The notes beneath the pieces were generated by a model. That model had not been told where the DNA came from. It did not search any database and saw only the letters and a program-made list of their open reading frames with translations. Of a stretch of DNA of 64,000 nucleotides, positions 1-12,351 are shown in pieces; position 1 is the first letter of the stretch; each line of letters opens with the position of its first letter. The position numbers and the translations under genes are program-made. Origin of the DNA: Acanthacorydalis orientalis (lineage: Eukaryota; Arthropoda; Insecta; Megaloptera; Corydalidae). The stretch spans positions 17,713,016 to 17,777,015 of the forward strand of contig CM068323.1 in the NCBI GenBank assembly GCA_034766995.1, given 5' to 3'.

Positions 1-183
1 ACGAATACATTATGCAAACTTTATACATTTGGTCAATTAATATACAATTGGATAGTTACTACAATGATGTTTCAACAATTCTCAAATCGATATTAATTAA
101 CAATATGAATGACATTTAATTATGATATAAACTGACCAACAATGGTTTCAATACGATATTTATATATTATTTGAAATATTTAA
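1..183. other. AT-rich non-coding DNA at window edge
   Basis: AT-rich sequence with no ORF, repeat or motif I can support. It leads directly into the exon-like segment that begins near 184. Confidence 0.6.
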
Positions 184-286
184 TAGCAATCGATGCGTGT
201 CGACACATCGAGTTCGATTCACGAGCGTGAAATCGTCGACAAAAATGCCAGAAGCAGTGTTGAGGACCTTCTCCGAAGTACAGGTG
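184..286 (+). repeat. Left arm of a roughly 100-bp inverted repeat (copy A)
   Basis: This segment is matched in reverse complement by 2403-2503. Long shared blocks include the start (agcaatcgatgcgtgtc), the region around the ATG (aaaaatgccagaagca), aggaccttctc and the end tacaggtg. The arms look roughly 80% identical by eye, with small indels. The spacer is about 2.1 kb and contains two long (TA)n tracts. The arms are CpG-rich compared with everything around them. This could be an inverted duplication of a small first exon, the ends of a fold-back element, or a long-loop hairpin locus. Confidence 0.8.
245..283 (+). CDS. Putative first coding exon, 13 codons, ending at a splice donor
   Basis: An ATG at 245 has a favourable upstream context (gacaaaaATG). 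It opens 13 uninterrupted codons reading MPEAVLRTFSEVQ. The frame reaches CAG followed by GTGAGT at 284-289, a near-consensus 5' splice site, in phase 0. Reading on without splicing hits a stop within eight codons. I do not recognise the peptide, and 13 residues are too few to assign a family. No partner exon can be identified in the window, so any continuation would be far downstream or beyond the edge. The inverted copy at 2403-2503 keeps the ATG and first four codons but has lost the frame, which suggests that this copy is the intact one. It may equally be a non-coding repeat arm in which the ATG and donor occur by chance. Confidence 0.22.
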
Positions 287-1190
287 AGTGGTACTGATTC
301 GTTCTGAAAAAAATACTAACCATTTTGTTTACATAATGTATTTCAAGGCTTAATCGTTTCTATAAACTGAGTATATTTTTTTCTAAACAAATTTACATGT
401 CTATAAAATAAATTAAATTTTTTTTATTTAATCTTGGAAATATTCTTTTTATAAAATTTCACTTACATTTTTTTTGTTTATATTCAAGAACATTTAATAA
501 CGTAGATGAATTTACATCAAAAACCAATATTATAGAATTTTAACTTATTTACTAAATAAACAAATATCTTATTCGTGTTAAAACTATATAAATAGAAGGT
601 TAGCTATATTGAACAGTATCAAAAAAATTATAATTAAGAATTTCTTATAATAATTACATTTATTTCATATAAATGGATTTACTATTCAAATATATAAGCA
701 AAAAAGATATTTTTCAACTGAATAAACATTTTTCAGAATAGTCCACATGGAATAAAATCATGTTCAGTACTGATTCAGTTTTTTATAATAAATATTTTAC
801 AACCGGTATTTTCAGTTCTGAAATAATATATTGGATAAAATCTCGTTCTAATATTTGCTTACACTATAATAATAATTTTATTTTTAATAGATCAATAAAA
901 AAACTTATCCAGATACTTATATAATACACTGATTATCAATTCTAAAAATAATATATCTCTTTCTCGTTTCACATTTATTCTTTTTTTGAAGGATATCTTG
1001 ATGCAATTTGATTATTATGAATATGTGACACACCTTACAATGATTGGATAAATTTCCATCTATCGAAATCAAACTGGTTCGATCAGATGTCCATTATTTA
1101 TAAACGATTTCTAAGAAGGATTACTTTCTACTGCAATTACAATTTTATCTTACAATCCAGTATTATTTTTTTATTTTTTATATCAAAAAG
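287..1190. other. AT-rich non-coding stretch
   Basis: Part of the spacer between the inverted arms. I see no ORF, tRNA or mobile element in it, only A/T homopolymer runs. Confidence 0.6.
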
Positions 1191-1224
<34 letters not shown>

Positions 1225-1240
1225 CATACATACATACATA
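1191..1240. repeat. (TA)n with (CATA)n tail
   Basis: A TA tract followed by four CATA units. Any ORF through it reads as alternating Tyr-Ile and is not a gene. Confidence 0.95.
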
Positions 1241-1374
1241 TTTGTAATAATGTTAATTTATTACTTAATAATATTATAAAACCACAAGAGCTAAGTATTA
1301 TAGAAGTCATCGTAAACAACTCAGTAATTTAAACTTGTTTCATTTGACGTTTAAACCGATAAAATAAATTTCTT

Positions 1375-1526
<152 letters not shown>

Positions 1527-1847
1527 TGTGATTATACTATTGAAAATCTCAGTGTAACCGTCATGAAATTTGCTTAGACAAACTTAGAATTCCCAAGAGA
1601 TACATCAACAGAGATACACATGATACCACTTTACTTGAATGCCTTTATAATTCGTCTAGATGTAAATGGATATGGTTATTTCATTTTAAGGTTATGTTAG
1701 TGTCTCTTTATACAATCAATCACAAATTCATAGAATTTCCAATAAGTATTAATATATAAGCAAACATATGTTTATTTTTAAATTTAATAAATTGACTTCT
1801 TAAAAGTTTCTATTATAATCAGTTCTTTTTTCATCTTTTAATTTTGG

Positions 1848-1849
<2 letters not shown>

Positions 1850-1913
<64 letters not shown>

Positions 1914-1924
1914 TGTATGTATAT
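1850..1924. repeat. (TA)n microsatellite
   Basis: A nearly pure TA run ending in acatatatgtatgtatatg. Confidence 0.97.
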
Positions 1925-2402
1925 GAACAATTTTAACAGATTTTCATAGTTGGAATTGTAATTTTTCCAATTTAAAAATTCCTATTAAATTCCAACATCA
2001 AACAAAAAATACGACCGACTAAAAAATTCTCTATTTTAATTAACTGCGCGAATTTCCGTTAGAGTTCTGTAATAAACTGTTTATTGACATTAAAATTCGT
2101 GTTATAATAATAAAAAATAATAATTAAAGGCTCGCATTAAGCGTGTAACAATTTTCAGTAGTGGTAATTACATATATATTCATTAGTAAAATAAAGTACC
2201 TACAATCAATCATTGTCGTTATTCAACAAGTGCAAGATCGTTAAATTATCTGCAACAGTTAGCCGTCAAATACAGTGCGCTAATTACAACCGATCGACCA
2301 GAGTCGAAACTATACAATTAAAAATTGAAATCTGACACTGTACCGCCCGGAGCTTGTACGTGTTAATTGGATGAACGTGTCTAGTAGGTAATTGTATTTA
2401 TC

Positions 2403-2503
2403 CACCTGTATTTCAGAGAAGGTCCTTAAATGCTTCTGGCATTTTTGCGTCGACAGTTTCACGCGCGTGAGTCACTGGATGTGTTGACACGCATCGATTG
2501 CTA
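2403..2503 (-). pseudogene. Right arm of inverted repeat (copy B), broken exon-like copy
   Basis: Reverse complement of the 184-286 segment. On the minus strand the ATG is at 2442-2440, followed by P-E-A. A 2-bp loss relative to copy A then shifts the frame and gives a stop after nine codons. The donor region reads CAG-GTGGAT instead of CAG-GTGAGT, weakening the splice site. On the plus strand the same bases look like an acceptor, with tgtatttcag before agaagg. It is either a decayed duplicate of copy A or the partner arm of a fold-back structure. Confidence 0.6.
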
Positions 2504-2547
2504 GAAAGTACTGACGATGAACGTGAGATCCGTAGACACCTCTCTCT

Positions 2548-2632
2548 TCACACACAAAGTACATACGCATATACTGTACACACACGACACATATACACAC
2601 ACTTTCCTCTACAAATACACACACTGACACAA
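2548..2632. repeat. Imperfect CA-rich simple sequence
   Basis: Many short (CA)2-5 runs separated by one to eight bases, beginning just after the right inverted arm. Too degenerate for a single motif count. Confidence 0.8.
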
Positions 2633-3713
2633 ATACCTTAAATTATAGAAATATATTTAATACTAACGTGATAAACTTTATACAAGTCTTAATAATGACG
2701 AAAAAACAACAACGGGTTTACAAATAAAAATACTGATGAATAAAATTCGATCAAAAACCAGAGATACAAATAAATATGTATTTCTGAACTTTTTCGTTTC
2801 GCTATTTTAATGATATTGATTGAATTGTAAAAAAATATTTTATAAAGAAATAAGTGGATATTTTACAAATTTCACGATTAAAAATAAAGGATTCTCTTTG
2901 ACTTCAAATATATTTCAATCATTTATAAAATACTATTAGATTTTATTTAAAAGAATGTCTCTTAAATCATTTTATTTTAAAAATAAATAATTATAATACT
3001 CCTGTTTATGATAAATCAGACCTGTGAGAGAGATTCTCTGAGAAATAACACAATAACCTTTTACATATTTCTTATTTAAATCATTTGGTAAAGGCAAGTA
3101 GAATAAAATGAAATAATTTTATAACTCCGATCTTTTTATTTGAATATATTTGATCTTTAATTAATGTAAAATATTTATAGAAGATTCATAATTGAAAAAG
3201 ATGTATTTTACATATTTAAACATTTTATATTAATAATTATTTAGAAAAATTCAAACAACAAATTCAATAAAACAGATATATTTTTTACAAATTATGTCTC
3301 TGATTATATTTAACTTACAGAAAATAGACACGTGATTAAAATATTGAATCCCATTTATTCTTAAAATCTATTTATCTGTTTTTGAAATAAAATGTGTTTT
3401 ATATAGAATTTCTTAAATATTATTCAAGAAAATATGAAAAAATATTTCAATAAGTACCAGTGCTATTAATAGAATATTACAAAAGCATCTTTAGTTATAC
3501 AAATTTAAGTTACTGTTATTGAAATTTTAACTTAAAAAGAATTGTTTTTTACTTTCAGTCAAAATGAGAGAATTTTGTACAAGAAAAAACAATAGCAAAC
3601 TGTATTCAACGAAAAATAATGTGGTTTTTAGATAAATGTTATTTTATTACATTATTTTTCCGAGAATTGTAATAATTTTTTTATTTGTGTAATGATACTT
3701 GTATTCAGTCAAG

Positions 3714-3736
3714 AATATATATATATATATATATAT
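3714..3736. repeat. Short (TA)n
   Basis: About 11 TA units. It explains the Tyr-Ile run in the 60-codon frame across it. Confidence 0.95.
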
Positions 3737-4893
3737 CTGGGTGTGTAGAATCGTATGTATCTATAATGATGAATTTGTATACCAGTATCGAGCTTACGTT
3801 TGAATATAAAATGAAACTAAGAATATTGATTCATTTTCTATTCGAGCACAGAAAATACTATTTCTAATTTATTTCATTGTCTGAAAAATATATTATATTC
3901 GATTTATTTCCACTTTTCATTCTATTGTAGCGCATGCACTTGCGGGTTTTCAAATGTTAGTTTTTTCCTCCCTGTGCACACATTCTTTGAGTTATAAATT
4001 GTGACAATAATCTATCCTATTTCTGTTCGAGCTCTTTTGGAAAGTGGAAATATATATTTGCCGAGTAGAAAGAAAATTTCACTAAAAGGATCAAAACGAC
4101 TGCGCATTTGTTTTGGTTACGGTGTTCCGCGTATCAAATCAGCACAATGCTTTAAATGGTTGATTTAAACTTCATACATTCGAAGCGGTTGCGTTTAGTT
4201 AATTAGAGCATAACATTGTTCATAAAGCGCGAGTAAATACTGAGAATTATTAAAGTTTTTGAAATTTATTACTCGCAGTTATAAATCTTAAAATAATTTT
4301 CGCCTATATTGTTTTCATATAATACGAAACATAACATTTTCTATATTAACGTTTCTGAAACTCTTGCGCACATTTGCATACGCATATCCTAATAAATACA
4401 CAATTCGCTATAAGAAAACTCTAAATTATATTTCTTCTAAAAGTATATGTATTATTAAAAATTTAAATTCCATAAAATATAATTCTATTTTCATAATAAT
4501 AACAACCGGAAAGAAGAGATGATTAATATTTAAGTAAATACATACTAAAATATCAATTTTGTATCAATTTAATTTCGCTTGTAAAAAATTTTCAGCATAA
4601 AAATAAAGTAGTATGAAATATTATATAAAACAAACTAGAAATTTTCTTAAAAAATCATTGTTTATTATCACAAGTATGAGATTTATGAAAATAAAATTTA
4701 TATTTATTTTAGAACCGTAAATTTGCTATTAGATTTTCGGGTACTAGCAGAGAAAGTTACTTTACTAATAATCTCGATCTTTACATTTTTTAATATTACA
4801 TAATCTAACCATTATTGTCACGTTTTTTTAATTATAATAATATTATAATATGATTTCGCCTCTATTCTTTTAAATAAATGTCATTATATATTG

Positions 4894-4896
<3 letters not shown>

Positions 4897-4943
<47 letters not shown>
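4897..4943. repeat. (TA)n after ACATACA
   Basis: A pure TA run preceded by a short CATA unit. Confidence 0.97.
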
Positions 4944-4946
<3 letters not shown>

Positions 4947-5324
4947 ATACTATATTAACACATGAATATATAATTAATCGTTTCCTAGAATAAATTATTT
5001 TTTATTATAAATTCTTCGTTTACCATATATTAGTTTTTTGTTCCATAAACTAGAAATTTGATATTCACGAAATGTTATCGACAAAATATCTTCCAGTCGA
5101 TGAATAGCTTCTATTTAACATTATTCTGCAATGACATTTTACCATAACTCGTTATTAGTATTGACAGTTTGTGTTGTACTGTTAATTAGTTCTGACTGAT
5201 AGATTACCGAAAGCAGTGTAACGTTTTTTTTATATTCAAAAGTATCAGGTCATATATGTACAACTAAACGTTTGCATATTTATATACGTGTGTATATTAC
5301 TATGAATATTTATATATTTTTCTA

Positions 5325-5325
<1 letters not shown>

Positions 5326-5358
<33 letters not shown>
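5326..5358. repeat. (TA)n
   Basis: A pure TA run ending in TGTTG. Confidence 0.96.
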
Positions 5359-5364
<6 letters not shown>

Positions 5365-5929
5365 TATCTGAATTAACAATGAATTAAAAACGATAAAATT
5401 TAGAAAGATAGTGTAGAAAAATATGTTTAAATTTTTTAAAAACCAATGAAACGTATGATAGAAATTCTATTATTTGATATTGTATTAATGTGAAGAAAAA
5501 TAATTGATTCAAACAGTTTAATAATTTAATATATTTATTGAATGTTGAAAATTGCAATTGACATCGTTATTGTTTAAAAACGTACAAATATTTACACTTT
5601 TGATAAATTGAAGTTTGTTTCATTATTATTTTTATAAGTAACATTTAAACAAATTGATGATTTGAAAGTTAATTTAACTTGTTTTATAAGTATATTAAAA
5701 GTGTATGCAATGAAATATTTGTTACTCCTTTTAATGTAGCATATTTATATATAAATGGCTTTTAAGTGAATAAATGCGTTTAAAGCATTTGTTTCGAAAA
5801 TTTACGACACACATTTTAGACACGTTTATACAAATATTTTATTCATCATTATGCGAATAATAAGATGTATTTCTTATAAACCTGAACATACGAAAGCAAT
5901 AAAAACACTTTTTCATTACGACGTGTCAA

Positions 5930-6405
5930 CGAATGATAAAAAACAGTGCATGGAGACGAGGCGAAAGTAAACCGCAAAGTGCTTGGGATGATAATAATAC
6001 CTAAATATAGCAGCTTATAAATATTGCGCGAGGGGTGACGTTCGGCGGTGGTTGTATGGTGTTCGGTGGAAGACGGAGTCGCGGGCGACAAGAATGACGT
6101 CGTCGTAGCCCGGTAGGACGAGGGGATGGTACGAACGCGTGTGTGTGAGTCAAGTGTACTGTAGAATATTGGATGTGCTGACAAGGGGTTCTTGGATGCG
6201 TCTAATGGATTTCCTATGTTTCCGTAGTGCATGGCAATTGGCAAGTGTACCGAGATGGTGTGGGAGTGTCAGTAGTAACTTCTTCCTCCCGGCCGCCGTA
6301 TCTGCGGCGACCTAAGGCCCGGCACCACATTTTGCTGCTGTTTCTCTTTAAATACAAGTCCCGCGTGCGCGAGTGCGCTCGCCGCGAAACAAATAACAAT
6401 CAACA
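5930..6405. promoter_or_regulatory. CpG-rich islet with TATA-like box, candidate promoter/5' UTR
   Basis: Base composition changes sharply from AT-rich to GC-balanced with many CpGs. TATAAATA occurs at 6016-6023 on the plus strand, upstream of a CpG-dense stretch that includes gcgcgagg, cgtcgtcg and ggccgccg. A small GT run lies near 6139-6150. The islet ends close to an ATG-rich patch that opens a 68-codon frame at 6410. Open frames within the islet on both strands overlap one another and look like chance products of reduced stop-codon density. A TATA-driven promoter with a long 5' UTR is one reading; an enhancer is another. The strand is uncertain. Confidence 0.35.
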
Positions 6406-6409
6406 ATGA

Positions 6410-6616
6410 ATGAGTAACTTTATAATGCAAACTCAATTATTCCGATTCGATAAATTCGCCTGTGGCGAAGTCAAAATCAACTCGATCGCAAATGGGTGTG
6501 CAGATAGTTATTCGCTCGGTGGTTGGTTAAGCATTACTGTGTGCGCCTATTCTACTACGACTACTGTACAACTGAAAATTCGTTTTTCCAAGAACAATAA
6601 TTACGATTCGATTTAA
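6410..6616 (+). CDS. Unrecognised small ORF, 68 codons, downstream of the CpG islet
   Basis: Begins MSNFIMQTQLFRF and ends in NNYDSI before a TAA. Amino-acid use is mixed, with two Cys, a Gly-Gly-Trp and a Thr run near residue 50. Unlike most frames here, it does not depend on a microsatellite. There is no signal peptide, clear membrane segment or motif I can name. A competing ATG four bases upstream (6406) encodes only MNE before a stop, which would hinder translation from 6410. The 5' context is a TATA-bearing CpG islet, the only reason to take it seriously. It may be a chance frame inside a non-coding regulatory islet. Confidence 0.15.
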   Translation: MSNFIMQTQLFRFDKFACGEVKINSIANGCADSYSLGGWLSITVCAYSTTTTVQLKIRFSKNNNYDSI

Positions 6617-6699
6617 GTGTATCTCTGGGTACTTCTATCGAATGCATGAATAACCAATTCGCTTTACGTAATTTAAAGCGTGTTTTAAAACAAACTTTT

Positions 6700-6810
6700 A
6701 CCTTGTTTTTTATTAGATTGCTCGTACTTAATTGATGTAGACTTTGGGCGGAAACTTTTCCGTCGACGAAGAAAGTAACGGCAGAGGATGTTCCGTCGAC
6801 CGATATATTT
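6700..6810. other. Small CpG patch with a duplicated TTCCGTCGAC motif
   Basis: The ten-base motif TTCCGTCGAC occurs at 6758-6767 and again at 6791-6800 in the same orientation. The surroundings are higher in GC than the flanks. This could be a paired protein-binding site, though I cannot name the factor. Confidence 0.35.
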
Positions 6811-7515
6811 TTTGAATTAACAATTTAAAGTGTACATTAAAGTTATTTATTTCTATTAATTAATCCAACGGCTCGATACTCGGAAAAAATATGCACGGCA
6901 TCCGGAATGGAAATATCATATTAAACTCTACGCATACACACACATTTAGATAGATGTTTGTATCGATAAATGTAAAATTATTCTTAAATCGAATGACACT
7001 GTACAAGCTCGACATAAAGCACGATATCTACTGAAAAGTTTATTTGAAATTAAGTGATCTGTACTTAACTATACGGTTAAATATCATGATTAAAATTATT
7101 AAATAGACACTAATAATTGTCATTGTTAAAAGAAGGAATATATTAAACAATATACTTCATTAATAAGTAAAAAAATGTTTATAAATAAACAGAACAGAAC
7201 CATTTACACTACCTTTGAATTAAATTGAAAATACTAACATTTTATCTGATATCTTATTTTCTATTTGTATCCATTGAATTACATTATGTGGGTATGGTTG
7301 AGTTCATTGAATTACTTTGCTAATAAATTTATTTTCAGCTTCCTTGTAAATGAATTTATAAATAAAATGGTCATTTAATAGTAGACTCAACTATAATATA
7401 TAACTCCCACTTTTTCAACTGTTTAGAAATATTTACATTATTAAATTATGTTAACATGAAAGTTCCATTGTTTAAATATTATATATTGTTTTACAACAGT
7501 AAATTTATTTTTAGT

Positions 7516-7518
<3 letters not shown>

Positions 7519-7550
<32 letters not shown>
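7519..7550. repeat. (TA)n
   Basis: A pure TA run of about 15 units. Confidence 0.96.
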
Positions 7551-7553
<3 letters not shown>

Positions 7554-8032
7554 TAATGGATGACCGTGCCAAAATATTTATACAAATTACTAGTGATTAA
7601 AAAACACGTGTAGGCTCAACCATTGCCATAAATAAAACGCACGACGAATATATTTCATATAATAATGAGCATATAATATATTAACTCGTTTGTGTACACA
7701 GTATACATAAGATATCGGATATACGTTTGTCATTGTAAACGATCGACCAATTTTGGAACGCATCCCACTTACTTCTGCTCCAAGATTGTAATTTCAGTCC
7801 CTTGATGTTTAAACATTGACTTTCTGATTGATTACTCTAATGTCACTGCTCTATCCACACATCTTGTCTCGTTTTACCAAGTTGATCTCTTCAGCTGTAG
7901 TGAACCATTTATATAATATATCGTATTTCCGATTAATGTCAACATTTTTAGATAAAACAATCAATTATGTTGTTCTATAGCTATATCAGATATTTTACGA
8001 AAATTACAACTGAATACGAACACATACGCACA

Positions 8033-8035
<3 letters not shown>

Positions 8036-8070
<35 letters not shown>

Positions 8071-8071
8071 C
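8036..8071. repeat. (TA)n flanked by CA-rich bases
   Basis: Preceded by acacacgca-type sequence and followed by catacacc. Confidence 0.95.
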
Positions 8072-8292
8072 ACCTACACAAGTCAATAAATATTTGTAAG
8101 TATAAGTTCATCAATTAAAAATTAACAGAAGCTTAAAAATTGTTATCATCTTTGTATGATTTCATATAAAGGAACAAAAATTATTGAATAGTATGCAATA
8201 TTATAGAAAATAATATTAAAATGAACCACCAAACAGACATTGTTAACAATTTAGAGTTTTGAACTTGTAAATCGATAACCTGATTATAACCT

Positions 8293-8295
8293 TTA

Positions 8296-8370
<75 letters not shown>
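8293..8370. repeat. (TA)n interrupted by two ACAT units
   Basis: Three TA runs joined by single tacat interruptions. Confidence 0.97.
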
Positions 8371-8373
<3 letters not shown>

Positions 8374-9583
8374 ACAAATAGTTCCTTGTTAAAAGTTTAC
8401 AAAAACAATTCAATTAACAAGAGCCAAAATAGTATAACATATTTCAGGTCATACGACTTAATTATCATATAATATGATTATTTATGTGTTTCCTATATTA
8501 AAATCGCTCGAGTTTAAATAAATATTTATTTGTCTTGAATGTATATTCTGAAAATTTATTGATTTTCAATTCAAACGCATCCAGAACTTTTTCGGACAAA
8601 TATAAACCAAGTTTTATGAGAACAGGGAACTATATATTCCATTTTTGTGTTAGGGGAAACTATACAAACCCCTACATAGTAACCATTAACAAAAAGCTAG
8701 CAATTTGTCATCACTAACACACTGATCCCCACGACGAAGTTACAAGTATGTGCTTGATACTTAAATTATTAAAAAAAGTTTTTTCTATTACTGTATATTT
8801 TGATATTATTTGTACTGAATCGTAGAGGAAATTGTATAAAATTTGCATTATTATATAAGATTGTATTTTGTATCGATTGTCTTGAAAAAGAAATAATAAT
8901 TCTCATAAATTTAAAATGAACTTAATAAGTCGTATAAAAATTATTTATGAATATATTCAATTTTATAATTGTATTTTATATCAAATGTGATGAATGTTTA
9001 TCTTCGTACAAAAAATATTACATGTATTTTTCACGTATAAAATCGTTAATATTTTTCTATAGAAAAAATTAACTTCATTAGGTTCAAGCACATATCATTA
9101 AATTATATGCTCTAATAATTTTTTATGGTAATAAAAAATATATTATATTTTACATAAAGTAAATTCAGTAACGTTTCATTTTTAAATATGAGTAGGAAGT
9201 AACTTTTAACAACTTATATTACAAATAATATAAATGGTATCAATGAATAAACCTTTGTAAAAATCGATATAATTTATTTTAAACAATTAAAATATTATTC
9301 GGGAATGTCTTAAAATATTTACTTGTTATTTGCACAAATACAATATTTATTAATATTTCGATATGTCAGTATATTTTAAAAATTGTATAAAAATCTTATT
9401 TATTTATTTATACGACTTTTAGTTTTCACTTCTCTGCTTTTACTTTCAAATTCAATTTAAAACTGTTCTTTTAGATCAATTTACATCACATCTTCTTGTA
9501 ATCCGTTCATTGTCATTTTAATCCTCTTATACTTTCCGTATAGCTGTTTTTTGGTGTAATTCTATGTACTTTTTAATGCTTGT

Positions 9584-9586
<3 letters not shown>

Positions 9587-9635
<49 letters not shown>
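9587..9635. repeat. (TA)n
   Basis: A pure TA run of about 24 units. Confidence 0.97.
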
Positions 9636-9639
<4 letters not shown>

Positions 9640-10366
9640 CGAACTTTTTTAAAATAAATTATTATTAGCAGAAAGCGGGAATATGTGTCAATATAAAACT
9701 TAAAAACAATAACTCTTCGAAATTATTAAACGAACTGCATAGATAGATGTTTGAATAAAAAAAATGCTGAGTATATCAGCTCGAACTGATACTTAAATTA
9801 CGTTTGAATTGATTAATACGCCGTTTTCCATTCGAGCTATCGTATAAATTACAACGTTTTTGATCAAAAAACAACGCGAAACGAATAAATTCATTTCCAA
9901 CGTTGAGTAATGAAGTCAGAATAACTAATTATTCAATGTAGTAATTATACTCAATCATAACAGGTGACTCAAATTTACATTATGAGTCATCGGGCTGTTT
10001 GATATGACTTGACTGATGTAGTGATCCTAAGTAAACAAGTTGATACGATTGTGATTTGGTCTATGTAAATAACAAAGTCAGAGATAATTACTTTAATTAA
10101 TAATATGGATAGGTGCACATATATAGAATTTCATATACTCAAGAGTGTATACACATGTATGTGTTTAGAGTGAAAATTGAATTAAACACCACTTAAATTA
10201 TTTTTTTTAATGATTTGAAATGATTTCATTTAATCTAATAAAAAGTTTAATCTAACTAGATTCAAATTTAAATAAATCATTTTTCGTATCTTAGAAAAAA
10301 TAAATCTGTAGAAATGATTAAAATGTTAGATTGATTAATAATTTGTTTCATAGAAATATATTTTTA

Positions 10367-10370
10367 TCTA

Positions 10371-10412
<42 letters not shown>
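10367..10412. repeat. (TCTA)2 joined to (TA)n
   Basis: A short GATA-type (tatc) start grading into pure TA. Similar compounds occur near 31.1, 31.4 and 32.0 kb. Confidence 0.95.
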
Positions 10413-10415
<3 letters not shown>

Positions 10416-11096
10416 TAACATGTAAACAAATTAGTATTCTTACCGAATATAACTTGAAGTGTCGATAGTGTACACAGAGTCGAAGTACTCGTATAAATCC
10501 CTTAAAAAATAGAAGATAAATTAACAATTATCTGTTTACAAATAAATAAAGAATCTTTTTAAATTTTTAACTATACTTTAGTTTTTAAAAAAAAATATGA
10601 ATAATTTTTTTCACTGCGCTATCATATATTAGGCTACCAAAATGAAACCGTTTTAAAAGTTTTTAAATTTTATACACACACTCAGTTCAGATACACAAAT
10701 AGAATGTCTTCTTAGAAAAATTAAAAAAAGTGATAAGTTTTAATTTATACAATTATAAAATAAGCAAAATTAAAAAAAAATAATCTAGTTAAATTATATT
10801 AATTACAACTTATAAAAAATATACGTACATAAACATTAAAATGTTACTTTTTATTATGTGAATAAATAAACGACTTATATTTAAATTAAATTATTTTCAG
10901 AAAATGTTACTAATGAATATTGTACATAAAATATATATTATTTTTGTTCTGTTTGTTGTTAAGTTTTTATATGGTATCATTACTTTTTTTTATTAAATTA
11001 CATAAAGAAAATCTAAGAGATATTTTAATGAATATTTTTATTGTATCATGTTTAGTTAATTTAAGAATACGAATATTAAAATTAATCTTAGTTCTA

Positions 11097-11120
11097 CTAT
11101 ATATATATATATATATATAT
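11097..11120. repeat. (TA)n
   Basis: About 12 units. It supplies the Tyr-Ile tail of a 70-codon chance frame. Confidence 0.95.
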
Positions 11121-11420
11121 CATTTAAATTAAAGTATATAAAAAATAAATAAAAACTTCCAAAGATAGTCATTTATATATACAGTTATGAATAAACTTTC
11201 AACATATTTAAATAAAACTTTTAACTACACTTTTCTATATTTTTTTCCCTCTAATTAGTTACTTCTAAGTGGCATGAATATTGATGAAATTTATAATAAT
11301 CTTCTCTTGTAAACTTGTAATATCTTTTTGTATGAGTAGTTATTTTTTGTTTAATATTTTTTTCATTTAAGTTCGTTCAATTCTTTTATAAAAAGTACTT
11401 GGTCGGCTATTAAACAAAAT

Positions 11421-11422
<2 letters not shown>

Positions 11423-11462
<40 letters not shown>
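11423..11462. repeat. (TA)n
   Basis: A TA run bounded by TATG at both ends (tatgtata and tatatgta). Confidence 0.96.
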
Positions 11463-11464
<2 letters not shown>

Positions 11465-11925
11465 TTATTTTTTATCCATCTAGTGAAAAGAAAACCGTGA
11501 ACTAAATACATAAATACATTCGATATTAGTAATTACGCTATCAACGTTCTTATTGACATTTTACCACATATAAATCTAAAACTCTGTTTTCTTATACTTG
11601 TGTGTACTTAACAATCGTTATACTTGACCTTTTTTATTCTTTGTTGTGTATTGATATAACATTTATTTTCCTCGATTTAATATTTCCATACTTAATATTA
11701 ACTAAACATTTTACTTGAAGTGTTTTTTTTTTGTTTATTTTAATGCACTTAATTGCTTTTCAATAACAAATTACATTCTATATCTTCAGTTATATATAAA
11801 AATATAACACCACGTTTGCATAGTTACTTAAAACTAAGTGCATAGTAATTTTATTTTTGTTTATAAGCACTTTTTCAAGTAGTGTCTTTTTAATGAACGA
11901 TTATTTATAAATTGAAACGTAAATC

Positions 11926-11973
11926 TATATTTATATATATATACTCGTATATATATATATATATATATATATC
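11926..11973. repeat. (TA)n with one CTCG interruption
   Basis: TA run interrupted at 11944-11948, lying 37 bp left of the 12010 palindrome. Confidence 0.95.
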
Positions 11974-12009
11974 TTTTGTTTTAAGTATTCTTTTAATTTA
12001 CTTTTTAAA

Positions 12010-12073
12010 ACTGAATGATTTAATTCAAAGATTTATTATGCTTATAATAAATCTTTGAATTAAATCATTCAGT
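12010..12073. repeat. Perfect inverted repeat, 30-bp arms, 4-nt loop
   Basis: Left arm 12010-12039 (actgaatga...tttattat), loop gctt at 12040-12043, right arm 12044-12073 (ataataaat...tcattcagt). All 30 positions pair, and pairing stops at once outside (12009 A faces 12074 A). The arms are not simple repeats, though the right arm abuts a TA tract. A perfect 30-bp palindrome does not arise by chance in 64 kb. Candidates are a recent template-switch event, the core of a tiny MITE, a small hairpin RNA source, or a read/assembly artefact. Confidence 0.9.
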
Positions 12074-12096
12074 ATATTATATATATATATATATAA
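12074..12096. repeat. (TA)n abutting the palindrome
   Basis: Begins one base after the right palindrome arm. Confidence 0.9.
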
Positions 12097-12300
12097 TTAT
12101 TATTATATGTAATATTTTTATCCATTAAGTATATTTTATTAGAAAAAAGAATTTTTAAAAATCTATTTTTTACTAGATAAACATTATAGTTTTATAAATA
12201 ATATGGAATTATGATGTCAATAGTTGTTTGAATGCTTAAAATATTTCTACTTGATTTATTTCTAGAGTTGAGAAATCATTTTAGATTTAGGCTTATAGTG

Positions 12301-12302
<2 letters not shown>

Positions 12303-12351
<49 letters not shown>

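Larger units (their letters stand above)
2633..5848. other. AT-rich non-coding stretch
   Basis: No gene seen. It holds three TA microsatellites, listed separately. A slightly more complex patch near 3920-4220 has mixed base composition but no ORF or recognisable element. Confidence 0.6.
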
